Shown: positions 1 through 7,616, counted from the stretch's first letter. The stretch: DNA of 41,916 bases from Planctomycetota bacterium (GCA_013349615.1 DUZJ01000025.1:1-41916), one strand, 5' to 3'. Numbers and translations: made by a program. Notes: generated by a model not told the origin, from the sequence alone.

Positions 1-9
1 GGTTTGTTT

Positions 10-96
10 GGGTTTGTATTGGGTTTGTTTTGGCATTTTATTGGCTTTAATTGGGTTTGATTGGGTTTGTATTGGGTTTGAATTGGGTTTGTTTTT
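10..96. repeat. GGGTTTG-rich dispersed repeat, copy 1
   Basis: These 87 bases are identical to 41786-41872 in the same orientation. The unit is an irregular ATTGGGTTTGT-like 10-11-mer with runs of GGG at short intervals. Read on the minus strand it gives a low-complexity Lys/Pro/Asn/Gln/Thr peptide (NPIQTQ-like). A copy at each end suggests that the sequence begins and ends in a multi-copy repeat; a circular molecule is the less likely reading because housekeeping genes fill the window. Confidence 0.85.
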
Positions 97-893
97 CCCG
101 CGTTGACCAAGTGTCCATTTTGCGTAATCCTTTGTTGAAACTCGGCTTACGTTCATTTGGGCATTTTGGAAATTGGCTTTGTTTTGCATAAAATGAGCGA
201 TTTGTAGTGCGCTCTCTACAGTTGTAGAGGGGAAATTAGTGAAAAGTGAGCTAAAGTGCCTAAAGTGAGCTAAAGTTTGATTCTCGATGCTCGTATATCG
301 AATATCGTATTGCGTATGTCGTAATGGATTCCCGCCTTCGCGGGAATGACAGGTGTGACGGGAGGCTGTCGATTTTGGGGCGTTTGGGCGGTTTGGGTTA
401 GTGAAGAGTGAGCTAAAGTGACTAAAGTGAGCTAAAGTTGGATTCTCTCCACAGGACGCCCAATGGCGGATATTCGACTTCGATGTTGAATGTAGATTAT
501 TCATAATTCACTAATCCACAGGATGCCTGACGGCACGATTAAATTTAACTTGAGCCTGCTGGCTCTAAGTCCTTGCTGCGCTGCAGCTTACGGCATGCAA
601 ACTGAAATGTCATCTTCGCCTACTGTCTTCTTCAAGTTTATCATCTGGTAAACATACAATTAGATTAACATATTATCGAACAATAGTCAACAAAAAAATG
701 ACCAAAAATATACTTTTTTTGGTCATTCGAATTTGATTTGACGGGGGTGGGGGAGTTGTGGTAAATTGGGGGTTTAAAGATCGCAGATATCAGTGAGACG
801 CACCATAAGATAGAAATTCGGCAGGTTCATTTTGAACGACCGGGACGTTGGGTTCTTATACAGAACCATATAAACATTGTTAGACAAATAAGA
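97..893. other. Gene-free, repeat-rich intergenic region
   Basis: No credible gene is seen. The stretch holds two copies of a GTGAGCTAAAGTG repeat, a short inverted repeat at about 325-350 (CCCGC-CTTC-GCGGG), and AT-rich DNA towards the first cassette-like gene. Confidence 0.6.
238..439. repeat. Pair of 40-bp direct repeats (AGTGARAAGTGAGCTAAAG type)
   Basis: Copies lie at 238-277 and 400-439 and differ at only a few positions. Each contains the sub-unit TAAAGTGAGCTAAAGT. They lie in the gene-free start of the window and have no visible coding role. Confidence 0.75.
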
Positions 894-1622
894 ATGAATA
901 ATCAAATCTTAAATCACGAAGGCAAAATTATACAACAGCAAAGCAAAATGAAGAAAACCTGGGGGTGGTTAAAGAAAAATTGGAATTTATGGCTACCTAT
1001 TTTAATATCAATTCTTGCCTTTGGTGGAGCCATCTGGGCCAATTATATAGCTAACAATGCTAACGAAATTGCTTCAAACAATTATGATTTAACATTGAAG
1101 CTTTCGAAGCTGGATCTTCGCCCAATTATTAGATTAGATGCACTTTTTAAATCTATAGGTAAAATCCGCCCTTATTTAAGCCTAACCAATATTGGACCTA
1201 TTGAAGCACAACAAATTAAAATAAAAATGCTCTCCCATCGCTATTCCCCTAAACAGAATAGAATATTTATGTCTGGATCAAATTCTATGAATGATATCTT
1301 TATAGAAAAAATAGATCCCCAAAAGACAAAATCATATAAGTTTCGTGAAGGTTGGATTAATACCAATGCTAGAGTGCATAATCCCCCACAACATAACATT
1401 ATGGAAATAAAAATTACATATAGGCGTCCACAAGACCTAGAAGAATATAACGAAAGCGCATACTATTTTGTTAATCCTGATGACCTGTGGGTTAGCGAAA
1501 AAAGTAGTTCATTGGACAGTGAACTTTATGAATCAATTAAATCAGCCATATTAAATATAGACAAAGAAGAAAATTATATTTATAAGGAATGGGAAGGAGA
1601 TAAATTGCATTCAAATAAATAA
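894..1622 (+). CDS. Hypothetical single-pass membrane protein (cassette-like unit 1)
   Basis: A 242-residue protein I do not recognise. A Lys-rich N-terminus (MKKTWGWLKKNW, about 19-30) leads into one transmembrane segment at about residues 32-52. The remaining ~190 residues are soluble and rich in Lys, Asn and Ile. The orientation would place the N-terminus inside and the long C-terminal part outside (positive-inside rule, inferred). The gene is much more AT-rich than the housekeeping genes nearby, and no clear Shine-Dalgarno sequence precedes ATG 894. The inverted core-site motifs at 876-884 and 1627-1635 bracket it, suggesting an acquired single-gene unit. Confidence 0.6.
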   Translation: MNNQILNHEGKIIQQQSKMKKTWGWLKKNWNLWLPILISILAFGGAIWANYIANNANEIASNNYDLTLKLSKLDLRPIIRLDALFKSIGKIRPYLSLTNIGPIEAQQIKIKMLSHRYSPKQNRIFMSGSNSMNDIFIEKIDPQKTKSYKFREGWINTNARVHNPPQHNIMEIKITYRRPQDLEEYNESAYYFVNPDDLWVSEKSSSLDSELYESIKSAILNIDKEENYIYKEWEGDKLHSNK

Positions 1623-1901
1623 ATTATCTAACAATTTCATCCACGCAAAATAATTAGGGACGTTTATATTTTTAGGCTTCGTTGATGAGCAGTAGGTCGA
1701 CCGAAAAGTAGAAATAGGCCCAAGGTGCAAATGAAGAAAAAGCAGGCTGAAGCTGTAAATAAACAAAAGTAAAAGAACTTAATAAGGTAACATAAATACG
1801 TAAACATACCTATTAAACTCCTTGATGTTGGGCCGCAGTTTTGCGTCCTAAAGGAAATAGGTGCAAACCGTGCATATAATGTTAGGATATCAGGAAATAT
1901 C

Positions 1902-2648
1902 ATGGCTAAGAATGTGACAGAACGAATCAAAGATGCAGCATTTGAATTGCTTGGCAACAATCCCGATGGTCTTAGGTATTCAGAACTCAAAAAACTCATC
2001 TCCAAAACAGACCCCAAATTTAATGACAACACAATTGGCGGCTGCATATGGGATCTTGATGCTAGATTCCAAGAAAAAGTATATAAGCCATCCAGAGGTC
2101 TCTTTCGATTATTAGAATACAAAGATCCTGATAGTGATGATCTTAAAAAAGAAGTTCAACCAAAGGAACCTGTTAAAATAAAAGAGGAAGATTTCTACGA
2201 ACCTTTCTCCAACTGGCTACAAAATGATATTGAGGATGTCACTCATTCAATTCCCTTAGGAAAGAATCACTTCAAGGATAAGTGGGGAACACCCGATGTC
2301 ATAGGAAAGCGAGAATCAAGGCGAAGTGATATCATACAAGCACCAGTTGAAATAGTATCTGCAGAAATTAAAACTGAAACCGGCCAGCTTATTACAGCAT
2401 TTGGTCAGGCATGTGCATATAAATTATTCAGTCATAAATGCTACTTAGTTGTCCCAAAGCAGTCTTCTCAAGATGAAATTGCAAGATTAGATTCTTTGTG
2501 TCAGTTATTTGGCATTGGTTTTGTGTTGTTTGATGCAAATAACCCGATCAATCCTGATTTTGTCATTCGAGTCCGTCCGACCAAGAGTGATCCCGATCTG
2601 TTTTATACAAACAAATACATGAATCGAATCGAAAAAGAACTATTCTAA
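1902..2648 (+). CDS. HARE-HTH plus PD-(D/E)XK nuclease-like protein (cassette-like unit 2)
   Basis: A 248-residue soluble protein. Residues 1-75 read as a HARE-type winged helix (helices around TERIKDAAFELL and RYSELKKLI, then a wing ending SRGLFRLL). Residues 95-248 look like a restriction-endonuclease-like fold: GTPDVIG supplies the Asp, SAEIKT the E-x-K, and QLITAFGQACAYK the following helix with a QxxxY-like pattern. HARE-HTH domains occur in restriction-linked proteins such as HrgA, so DNA binding and cleavage, or modification-dependent defence, is plausible. No methyltransferase is next to it. The start at ATG 1902 lacks a strong ribosome site. A perfect 10-bp inverted repeat (1879-1888 and 2654-2663) brackets the gene. 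The fold is inferred from motifs only. Confidence 0.6.
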   Translation: MAKNVTERIKDAAFELLGNNPDGLRYSELKKLISKTDPKFNDNTIGGCIWDLDARFQEKVYKPSRGLFRLLEYKDPDSDDLKKEVQPKEPVKIKEEDFYEPFSNWLQNDIEDVTHSIPLGKNHFKDKWGTPDVIGKRESRRSDIIQAPVEIVSAEIKTETGQLITAFGQACAYKLFSHKCYLVVPKQSSQDEIARLDSLCQLFGIGFVLFDANNPINPDFVIRVRPTKSDPDLFYTNKYMNRIEKELF

Positions 2649-2882
2649 AATGAATCCTAACATCAGGGAGGGAATTAAAGGGATACGGTACATTTTTCGA
2701 TGAGTTGTGCTTGATAATGATAAGTTTTGATAGAGGACAGCATTCAAATGATTAATGATTATGGATAATTGATTATTTAAGGATGTATTTAGCCATTTTT
2801 GGTTTGTGGCCGAGATTCCTCTGAATGACGAGAAGTCCGGGATGTTATACGGAAACCATATATTCATAGTTCGGCTGAAAGG

Positions 2883-3221
2883 ATGATACGAACAGCAGTC
2901 ATATTTATAGCTTGTGTCTTTGTATTCAGTGGTTGTACAAGTAATTCTGATTGGTCAAACTATCACAGAGCGTTGCGGAATGGCGAGACTGTTCTGATTG
3001 GAAGGATTGAGTATCAGAAAGACTGGTGTCGCGTTGGCGACCGGATGTCATCCTATACAATCAAGTTGAAAAATGGTACCCAGTATCCATTGGTTTTTGA
3101 CCCGGTCATACCTAATAGAGTTACACCGGGAGAGTACGATGTCACCGGCCACGTTCTTGGAATTAGTGATAAGAGATATGAAAAAGCCTTTTCTGTCAGG
3201 CTCTGGTCATTGGTGAAATAG
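2883..3221 (+). CDS. Small lipoprotein (cassette-like unit 3)
   Basis: A 112-residue protein with a hydrophobic signal sequence and a lipobox-like FSGC, with the lipidated Cys at residue 18. The mature part has a charged beta-rich look (ETVLIGRIEYQK, TIKLKNGTQYPLVF, PGEYDVTGHVLG) resembling a small OB/beta-barrel domain, but I do not recognise the family. The sequence before the gene contains GTTCGGC, and the sequence after it begins GCCCAACAAGCGGATG, which resembles one half of an attC site. A weak ribosome site (AAAGG) lies 3-7 nt before ATG 2883. Confidence 0.6.
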   Translation: MIRTAVIFIACVFVFSGCTSNSDWSNYHRALRNGETVLIGRIEYQKDWCRVGDRMSSYTIKLKNGTQYPLVFDPVIPNRVTPGEYDVTGHVLGISDKRYEKAFSVRLWSLVK

Positions 3222-3360
3222 AGAAGCCCAACAAGCGGATGAACGCTGGCCAGTAAAATGCTGCGCATTTTCTTGTCAGGTAAAAATTTCGTTTGTATCG
3301 GCATGTTTGCGGATATCCGCCACCAGTTAGTGGTCTGTCGAGTATGATTTTGTGAATCCA

Positions 3361-3390
3361 AACCTGCGGTAAAACCGCAGGCTAAATATA
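3361..3390. repeat. Dispersed hairpin repeat, copy 1 (CCTGCGGT-AAA-ACCGCAGG)
   Basis: The core is a perfect 8-bp stem with an AAA loop. All 30 bases match 30249-30278 exactly on the opposite strand, flanks included, so this is a true dispersed element and not a chance palindrome. Confidence 0.8.
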
Positions 3391-3440
3391 GATTCCTGCA
3401 CCTTCGACTTTGCTCAAGACAAGTTTCGCAGGAATGACCA
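3391..3440 (-). repeat. Dispersed nested-hairpin repeat (TCATTCCTGCGAAAC...GCAGGAAT family)
   Basis: The outer arms are GATTCCTGC and GCAGGAATG, and the inner part contains a CTTCGACTT...AAGTTTCG arm pair. The same family occurs at 5204-5250, 40223-40266 and 40585-40634. It is a REP-like intergenic element of a kind common in metagenome-derived bacterial genomes. Confidence 0.7.
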
Positions 3441-3621
3441 TATAAATGATTAAGGATTATTGATGAATGATAAATTATTTGGATTGCCGCATGAATTCAA
3501 TGCGATGGCCAGATTCTTCGCTGCGCTCCCCCCTTCCCTAAAGCTACGGAGGGCAGGCAGGGCTTCGGCTAATTCCGGACGGCTTCTGTAAGGTTTAGAC
3601 TTAACCGTAAGAGGCGGTTTT

Positions 3622-4125
3622 TCAGGAAACCGAACCCAATTTGTGTCCCGGGCCAACGGTGTAGAGCCGCTTTTTCGGCTCGGTGTTGGCGTGCGAGCAG
3701 ACTATCCTGCCGACGAAGATTATGTGGTCGCCGGCCTCTGTTTCCGACTCCAGCGTGCATTCAAAGTTCGCGACGGCATCGGCAAGCAGCACCGAATCAA
3801 TCGCTTCAGCCGGTTCCGTTTTGCAATCGAATTCTGCAAGTTTATCGACGTCCCGCCCAGACCTTGAGCCGAAAAACAAAGCAGCTTCGGCCATCCCGGA
3901 CGATGGAAACGCAATCGTAAAGCATTTCGAGTGCCGGATGGTCTCGATTGAGTAGTGCTTCTTTGCCACGGCAATCGCCATCATCGGCGGGGCGCCTGAT
4001 ACAATCATTGTCCAGCCCAACGTAACAGGATTGGCGCGCCCGGCTTTGTCTTTGGCAATAGCTATTACCACCTGCTCCGGATACTTGGTTTTTATCGCTT
4101 CTGTATATTCGGCTTGTTTTTGCAT
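3622..4125 (-). CDS. Flavin reductase-like (FMN-binding split-barrel) protein
   Basis: A 167-residue protein matching the flavin reductase / flavoredoxin family: an early strand (VVIAIAKDKAGRANPVTLGWTMIVSGAPPMMAIAV), the S-x-E/H-S region (HYSIETIRHSKCFTIAFPS), and a late strand pair (HIIFVGRIVCSHA). Such proteins bind FMN and pass electrons between pyridine nucleotides, ferredoxin or rubredoxin and other acceptors. It is cytoplasmic, with no signal peptide. ATG 4123-4125 is preceded on the minus strand by CGGAGAAAAGC, a good ribosome site. The C-terminal tail (YTVGPGHKLGSVS) is typical of the family. The physiological partner is unknown. Confidence 0.8.
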   Translation of the reverse strand: MQKQAEYTEAIKTKYPEQVVIAIAKDKAGRANPVTLGWTMIVSGAPPMMAIAVAKKHYSIETIRHSKCFTIAFPSSGMAEAALFFGSRSGRDVDKLAEFDCKTEPAEAIDSVLLADAVANFECTLESETEAGDHIIFVGRIVCSHANTEPKKRLYTVGPGHKLGSVS

Positions 4126-4168
4126 TGCTTTTCTCCGTAATTAGTTTTAATATTTACTGCAGAAAAAT

Positions 4169-4345
4169 TTAGCGTATAGCGTATAGCGTATAGAAAAGAC
4201 CGAAAAACGTAAAGTGAAAAACTGTAGCGTGAAATTCAAAATAGATCCCTCGACTTCGCTGCGCTCCGCTCGGGATGACAGTAGTTGGGTGCTGCTGTGC
4301 TCGGGATGACAGTAGTTGGGTGTCGCTGTGCTCGGGATGACGGTG
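4169..4345. repeat. Short tandem repeats upstream of proC
   Basis: A 7-bp microsatellite (GCGTATA, three copies, about 4171-4192) is followed by a tandem array with the unit TGCTCGGGATGACAGTAGTT plus about 12 bases, 2.5 copies over 4265-4345. The unit shares CGGGATGACA with a dispersed family (CTTCGCTGCGCTCCGCTCGG). Confidence 0.75.
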
Positions 4346-4376
4346 GGGGACGGCTGATTTTAACAAGGAGAAACAA

Positions 4377-5195
4377 GTGGACACGATAGGTTTTGTCGGC
4401 AGCGGAAATATGGCGGAAGCTATGATAAACGGCGTTCTCAAGGCCAATGTTTACAGGCCCGGTAAGGTTTATGTCAGTGACATTCGGCCTGAAAGAATTG
4501 AGTACCTGCGGGAGCACTATGGTGTAAGAACCGCCGTTAATAACGCCGAATTGGCAGCGAATGCAGATATCCTCGTGTTGAGCGTAAAGCCCCAGAACAT
4601 GACCGATGCCCTTGAGAGCATAAAAGGCTATGTCAAGGAAGAGGCCCTTGTGGTATCCATCGCGGCCGGCATCCGGACCGTTGATATTGCCGCGGTGCTC
4701 GGCGATATCGCAATAGTTCGTGTTATGCCGAACATGCCGGCCTGGGTCGATGAGGGCGCCAGCGCGTTATTCGCAAACGAGAAAGCAAAAACGAGGGTCG
4801 AAGTAGCCCGCTTGATTTTCCTCTCGGTGGGTGAAGCCGTCGTGATTGAGGACGAATCTTTGCTGGACGCGATTACGGCGGTAAGCGGTTCGGGACCTGC
4901 TTACTTTTTCCTGTTGATAGACGAGATGATAAAAACGGGTATCGAACTTGGCCTTTCGGAAGACGTGGCCAGAGACCTGGTGCTGCAGACGGGCAAGGGG
5001 GCCACGCTGCTGGCTGAGAAGGCGGCAGGCGAAGGTGATAGCCCGGCCAAGCTTGTTAAGAAAGTTGCCACGCCTGGCGGAACAACTGAAGCGGCCTTTA
5101 AGGTTTTCAATGAGGGCAAATTCGGTCCTATGGTAGATACTGCTATTAAGAAGGCATGCGAAAGAAGCAGGGAGCTTTCAACGGGTAGTGGATAG
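4377..5195 (+). CDS. proC: Pyrroline-5-carboxylate reductase
   Basis: This 272-residue enzyme catalyses the last step of proline synthesis, the NAD(P)H-dependent reduction of 1-pyrroline-5-carboxylate, in the cytoplasm. The Rossmann motif GFVGSGNMAEAMI is at residues 5-17. The family signatures VRVMPNMPAWVDEG (about 118-131) and AVSGSGPAYFFLLIDEM (C-terminal dimerisation domain, about 168-184) are intact, as is the VATPGGTTEAA helix (about 233-243). Length is normal for the family. Translation starts at GTG 4377, with AAGGAG nine bases upstream; an upstream ATG is absent. Tandem repeats precede it and a dispersed hairpin follows it, so it is probably monocistronic. Confidence 0.95.
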   Translation: MDTIGFVGSGNMAEAMINGVLKANVYRPGKVYVSDIRPERIEYLREHYGVRTAVNNAELAANADILVLSVKPQNMTDALESIKGYVKEEALVVSIAAGIRTVDIAAVLGDIAIVRVMPNMPAWVDEGASALFANEKAKTRVEVARLIFLSVGEAVVIEDESLLDAITAVSGSGPAYFFLLIDEMIKTGIELGLSEDVARDLVLQTGKGATLLAEKAAGEGDSPAKLVKKVATPGGTTEAAFKVFNEGKFGPMVDTAIKKACERSRELSTGSG

Positions 5196-5203
5196 CCGTA
5201 GGG

Positions 5204-5250
5204 TGTCATTCCTGCGAAACTTGCCCTGAGCGAAGTCGAAGGAGCAGGGA
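5204..5250 (+). repeat. Dispersed nested-hairpin repeat
   Basis: Sequence of the type TGTCATTCCTGCGAAACTTG followed by CCTGAGCGAAGTCGAAGG. Related copies are at 3391-3440 (inverted), 40223-40266 and 40585-40634. It sits between the convergent proC and ferredoxin genes, where the hairpin could act in transcript termination. Confidence 0.75.
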
Positions 5251-5297
5251 GCCATTCACTAAATGCCAACGACCAAATACTAAAGACCAACTTAGAG

Positions 5298-5480
5298 CTA
5301 TTCCACGGTAATAGCTTCAGCCGGACATTCGTCAGCCGCCTGCTGAACAGCATCCTCGTGTTCGGCGGGAACCTCATCAATGATAACCTGGGCGATATCT
5401 TCCCCCATCTCAAAAACATCCGGGCAGGTATCTACACAAAGTCCGCACGCAGTGCACGTATCTTGAATTGTTACCTTCAT
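5298..5480 (-). CDS. Single-cluster [4Fe-4S] ferredoxin
   Basis: A 60-residue acidic electron carrier. Cluster ligands are C9-x2-C12-x2-C15 and C52 in the ECPAEAITVE motif near the C-terminus. C19 in the CxxxCP of the first motif may be free or form a disulfide, as in other monocluster ferredoxins such as those of Thermotoga and Desulfovibrio. It is complete, with no extra domain. ATG 5478-5480 follows AAGGAATCT on the minus strand. No partner oxidoreductase is adjacent; the nearest redox gene is the flavin reductase-like protein at 3622-4125. Confidence 0.9.
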   Translation of the reverse strand: MKVTIQDTCTACGLCVDTCPDVFEMGEDIAQVIIDEVPAEHEDAVQQAADECPAEAITVE

Positions 5481-5632
5481 AATAGATTCCTTCTTAATTT
5501 ACTATTGACTATTTACAATTGGCTATTGAATTTAACAATGCGGCCGAAAATGTCAATTTGAAATTTTTCTGGAAATTGTAATCTTCTCTGCTATACTACC
5601 GCTATACTGGAATATAGTGAATAGTGAATGTT

Positions 5633-5734
5633 GTGGCCGGGTCCCATGCAAGCTGAGCCCGCGAACCTGGTCAGGCGGGGAACCGAGCAGCCATAAGCGT
5701 GTTGCCCGGCTGTGCTGTGGGTAAACCCGGCCAC
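5633..5734 (+). ncRNA. ffs: Signal recognition particle RNA (small bacterial type)
   Basis: A roughly 102-nt RNA closed by a perfect 10-bp terminal pair, GTGGCCGGGT (5633-5642) with ACCCGGCCAC (5725-5734). The apical domain carries the SRP hallmark GGTCAGGCGGGGAACCGAGC, with a GGAA-type loop and the asymmetric AGCAGCC side needed to bind Ffh. It lies upstream of dnaX and recR, a common bacterial arrangement. Candidate -10 boxes (TATACT) occur at about 5592 and 5603; exact ends are inferred from pairing. Confidence 0.85.
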
Positions 5735-5775
5735 TTTAGATTGACTATTTTCTATTGACAATTGAATATTGAAAA

Positions 5776-6150
5776 ATGAATCCGGATGATTTAAAGGACA
5801 GAATTAAGGATTTCGCGCACCGATGTGTCAAATTGGCTTTAGCTTTGCCTAAGACAACTTTGGGTAATCACATCAAAGGCCAACTGATAAAGTGTTCAAC
5901 TTCGGCGGCAGCAAATTACAGGGCTGTTTGTATCGCGCAGTCAAAACCGGATTTTATTTCAAAATTAAGCATAGTGATAGAAGAAACCGATGAGTCGTGT
6001 TTCTGGATGCGGTTTATTGTTGATGAGCGATTATTAAAAAAGCTTTGAGTTTCTCAATTGTTGCAAGAAGGCCGGGAATTAACTTCGATTCTTGTATCTT
6101 CGAGGAAAACCGCCCGCGGACTTAAAAAGACTCGTAACGGTGTTTTATAA
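5776..6150 (+). pseudogene. Four-helix-bundle protein (23S rRNA IVS-type) with an in-frame TGA
   Basis: The reading frame from ATG 5776 gives a typical four-helix-bundle protein (KDRIKDFAHRCVKLALALPKTT..., then SAAANYRAVCIAQSK, then EETDESCFWMRFIVDERLL) but meets TGA at 6046-6048. Exactly the same frame continues for 33 more codons with the expected C-terminal helix (QLLQEGRELTSILVSSRKTA) and stops at TAA 6148-6150. Total length, about 124 codons, is normal for the family, so the TGA is a single internal nonsense codon and not a frameshift. The family was first seen inside 23S rRNA intervening sequences; here it lies alone between the SRP RNA and dnaX. Read-through is possible but unsupported. 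Confidence 0.75.
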
Positions 6151-6185
6151 ATAATCAATAGTAAATAGTCGATAGACAATTACAA

Positions 6186-7616
6186 ATGTCTTATACGGTA
6201 TTGGCGAGAAAATACAGGTCGCAAACATTCGATGACGTCATCGGGCAGGACCCCATCGCCCAGACGTTGAAGAACGCGATAAAGACCGACCGCGTCGCAC
6301 ACGCATATCTTTTCACAGGCACCCGCGGCGTCGGCAAAACAACTATGGCACGCATCCTCGCGAAATCGCTCAACTGCCTCGCCGCCGACTCCCCCACGAC
6401 AGAGCCGTGCTGCAAGTGCGACAGTTGTGTCGCCGTCAATCTCGGCGACGATATCGACGTCATCGAAATCGATGGGGCATCAAATAATCGAGTTGATGAG
6501 ATTCGTGAGCTTCGTGAGAATGCTATATATCGGCCTGCGCGTGCAAGATTCAAGATTTACATTATCGACGAAGTGCATATGCTCACTGTTTCTGCCTTCA
6601 ACGCGCTTCTAAAAACGCTGGAGGAGCCGCCCAGCCATATCAAGTTCATCTTCGCCACGACCGAGCCGAACAAGGTCATCCCGACAATCCAGTCCAGGTG
6701 CCAGCGTTTCGATTTCAACAATATAAGCCCTAATCTCATCGCCGGCCAGCTAAAGTCCGTACTCAAACAGGAAAAAATAAAATTCGAGGACGATTTGATT
6801 TTACCGCTGGCCAAAATGGCAAACGGCTCGATGCGAGACGGCCTGAGCCTGCTGGACAGACTTATAAGCGCCGGCGTCGAGCCGCTGACTGCCGAGCTGC
6901 TCGAGCAGTACCTTGGCTGTCCCAATAGCGAGAAGGTCTATCAGTTAATCTCCGAAATCGGCGACAGCAATGCCGCCGGAACACTGGCCGCTGTGCAGGA
7001 TTTAATCAGTACCGGCTTGGGTGAGATCCAGCTCGTCGATGCCCTTATCGACTATATGCGTGATTTAATGGTCGCAAAGAGCGCGGGCCCCGACAGCAAG
7101 CTTTTGATTCTGACCGCCGAGCAGCGAAAGCGGGCCGGTGAGCTGGCTGAAAAATTCGACACCGCCGCCCTTGTTTACAGCATAACCGCGCTCGAAAAGC
7201 TGCGCTGGTCCATCAAAAATAGTGACACGCCCCGTGCCCTTTTGGAAGCCCTGCTTTTGCGATTTGCCCTGAGCGAACACTTCCTTAACGTTGACGAACT
7301 GCTTTCGCAGTTACAGGGCAATTCGCCCACACCCATAAAAAAAAAGCAAACACCGGCAAGCGTAAGCCCTGAACCGTCGCGCAGCGAACCGACTCCGAGC
7401 GAGTCACGAGTATCGAGCGACGAGCGTCAAGCATCAAGCGTCGAGAATCGAGAATCAAGAATCGAGAATCAAGAATCGAGTATCAAGCAACCGCAGCCGC
7501 CGGTCAAGGAGTTCAAAACCAGCAGCCGAAGAAAAAATGAAATAGTAAACGACCCTGCCGTTAAAACCGTCATCATCGGCCTCGACGCCACAATAACGGG
7601 AATAGAGGAAGTATAG
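6186..7616 (+). CDS. dnaX: DNA polymerase III subunit gamma/tau
   Basis: This 476-residue clamp-loader ATPase loads the sliding clamp onto primed DNA. Visible are the Walker A (GTRGVGKTT, 45-53), zinc-site cysteines (C64, C76, C78, C81 region), Walker B (IIDEVH, 126-131), sensor 1 (FATTEPNKV) and the SRC arginine-finger motif (170-172). Domains I-III end near residue 375. The remaining ~90 residues are low-complexity, with Ser/Glu/Arg-rich repeats (ESRIENQESSIKQ) that look like an intergenic GAGAATC repeat captured in frame, and no clear tau C-terminal domain is seen. An A9 run (7337-7345) just after domain III may allow a shorter gamma form. ATG 6186 has no obvious ribosome site. Confidence 0.93.
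   Translation: MSYTVLARKYRSQTFDDVIGQDPIAQTLKNAIKTDRVAHAYLFTGTRGVGKTTMARILAKSLNCLAADSPTTEPCCKCDSCVAVNLGDDIDVIEIDGASNNRVDEIRELRENAIYRPARARFKIYIIDEVHMLTVSAFNALLKTLEEPPSHIKFIFATTEPNKVIPTIQSRCQRFDFNNISPNLIAGQLKSVLKQEKIKFEDDLILPLAKMANGSMRDGLSLLDRLISAGVEPLTAELLEQYLGCPNSEKVYQLISEIGDSNAAGTLAAVQDLISTGLGEIQLVDALIDYMRDLMVAKSAGPDSKLLILTAEQRKRAGELAEKFDTAALVYSITALEKLRWSIKNSDTPRALLEALLLRFALSEHFLNVDELLSQLQGNSPTPIKKKQTPASVSPEPSRSEPTPSESRVSSDERQASSVENRESRIENQESSIKQPQPPVKEFKTSSRRKNEIVNDPAVKTVIIGLDATITGIEEV
7337..7345 (+). other. A9 slippery run in dnaX, candidate tau/gamma slippage site
   Basis: In frame this reads ATA AAA AAA AAG (I384-K387). With one extra A the frame ends at TGA after 12 codons counted from ATA; with one A lost it ends at TAA after 9. 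Either slip therefore gives a ~392-396-residue gamma-like product ending just after the ATPase and collar domains. A comparable A9 run produces gamma by slippage in Thermus thermophilus dnaX (established). Use here is inferred. Confidence 0.5.

Larger units (their letters stand above)
876..3232 (+). other. Candidate integron-like cassette array (three single-gene units)
   Basis: Three consecutive genes, all on the plus strand, are each bracketed by complementary core-site motifs. Unit 1 has ATTGTTAGA (876-884) and TCTAACAAT (1627-1635). Unit 2 has ATGTTAGGAT (1879-1888) and ATCCTAACAT (2654-2663), a perfect 10-bp pair. Unit 3 has GTTCGGC (2869-2875) and GCCCAAC (3226-3232), with one mismatch. 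In an integron cassette the TTRRRY at its start completes the R' site matching the R'' site (RYYYAAC) after its gene, so each cassette should match itself, as seen. The post-gene sequence of unit 3, GCCCAACAAGCGGATGAACG, looks like an attC left half. Against this, distances from R'' to the next R' are about 220-260 nt, longer than the usual 57-141 nt, and there is no integrase here. Confidence 0.4.
3222..3621. other. Intergenic region with hairpins
   Basis: No gene is supported. After the attC-like left half (3226-3245) come AAAATG-CTGCG-CATTTT (3256-3272), the palindrome GCGGATATCCGC (about 3310-3321), and two dispersed repeats listed separately (3361-3440). Low-complexity repeat debris continues to the end of the minus-strand flavin reductase gene. 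Confidence 0.55.

Noticed and set aside
10-96. Short repeated units reminiscent of a CRISPR array
   Set aside because: Units are irregular 10-11-mers without unique spacers of constant size, and no cas gene is present.
876-3232. Insertion-sequence origin of the three AT-rich genes
   Set aside because: No transposase, long terminal inverted repeats or target-site duplications are visible; the core-site pattern fits cassettes better.
4169-4517. Minus-strand frames over the region before proC
   Set aside because: They arise from tandem repeats and overlap the start of proC.
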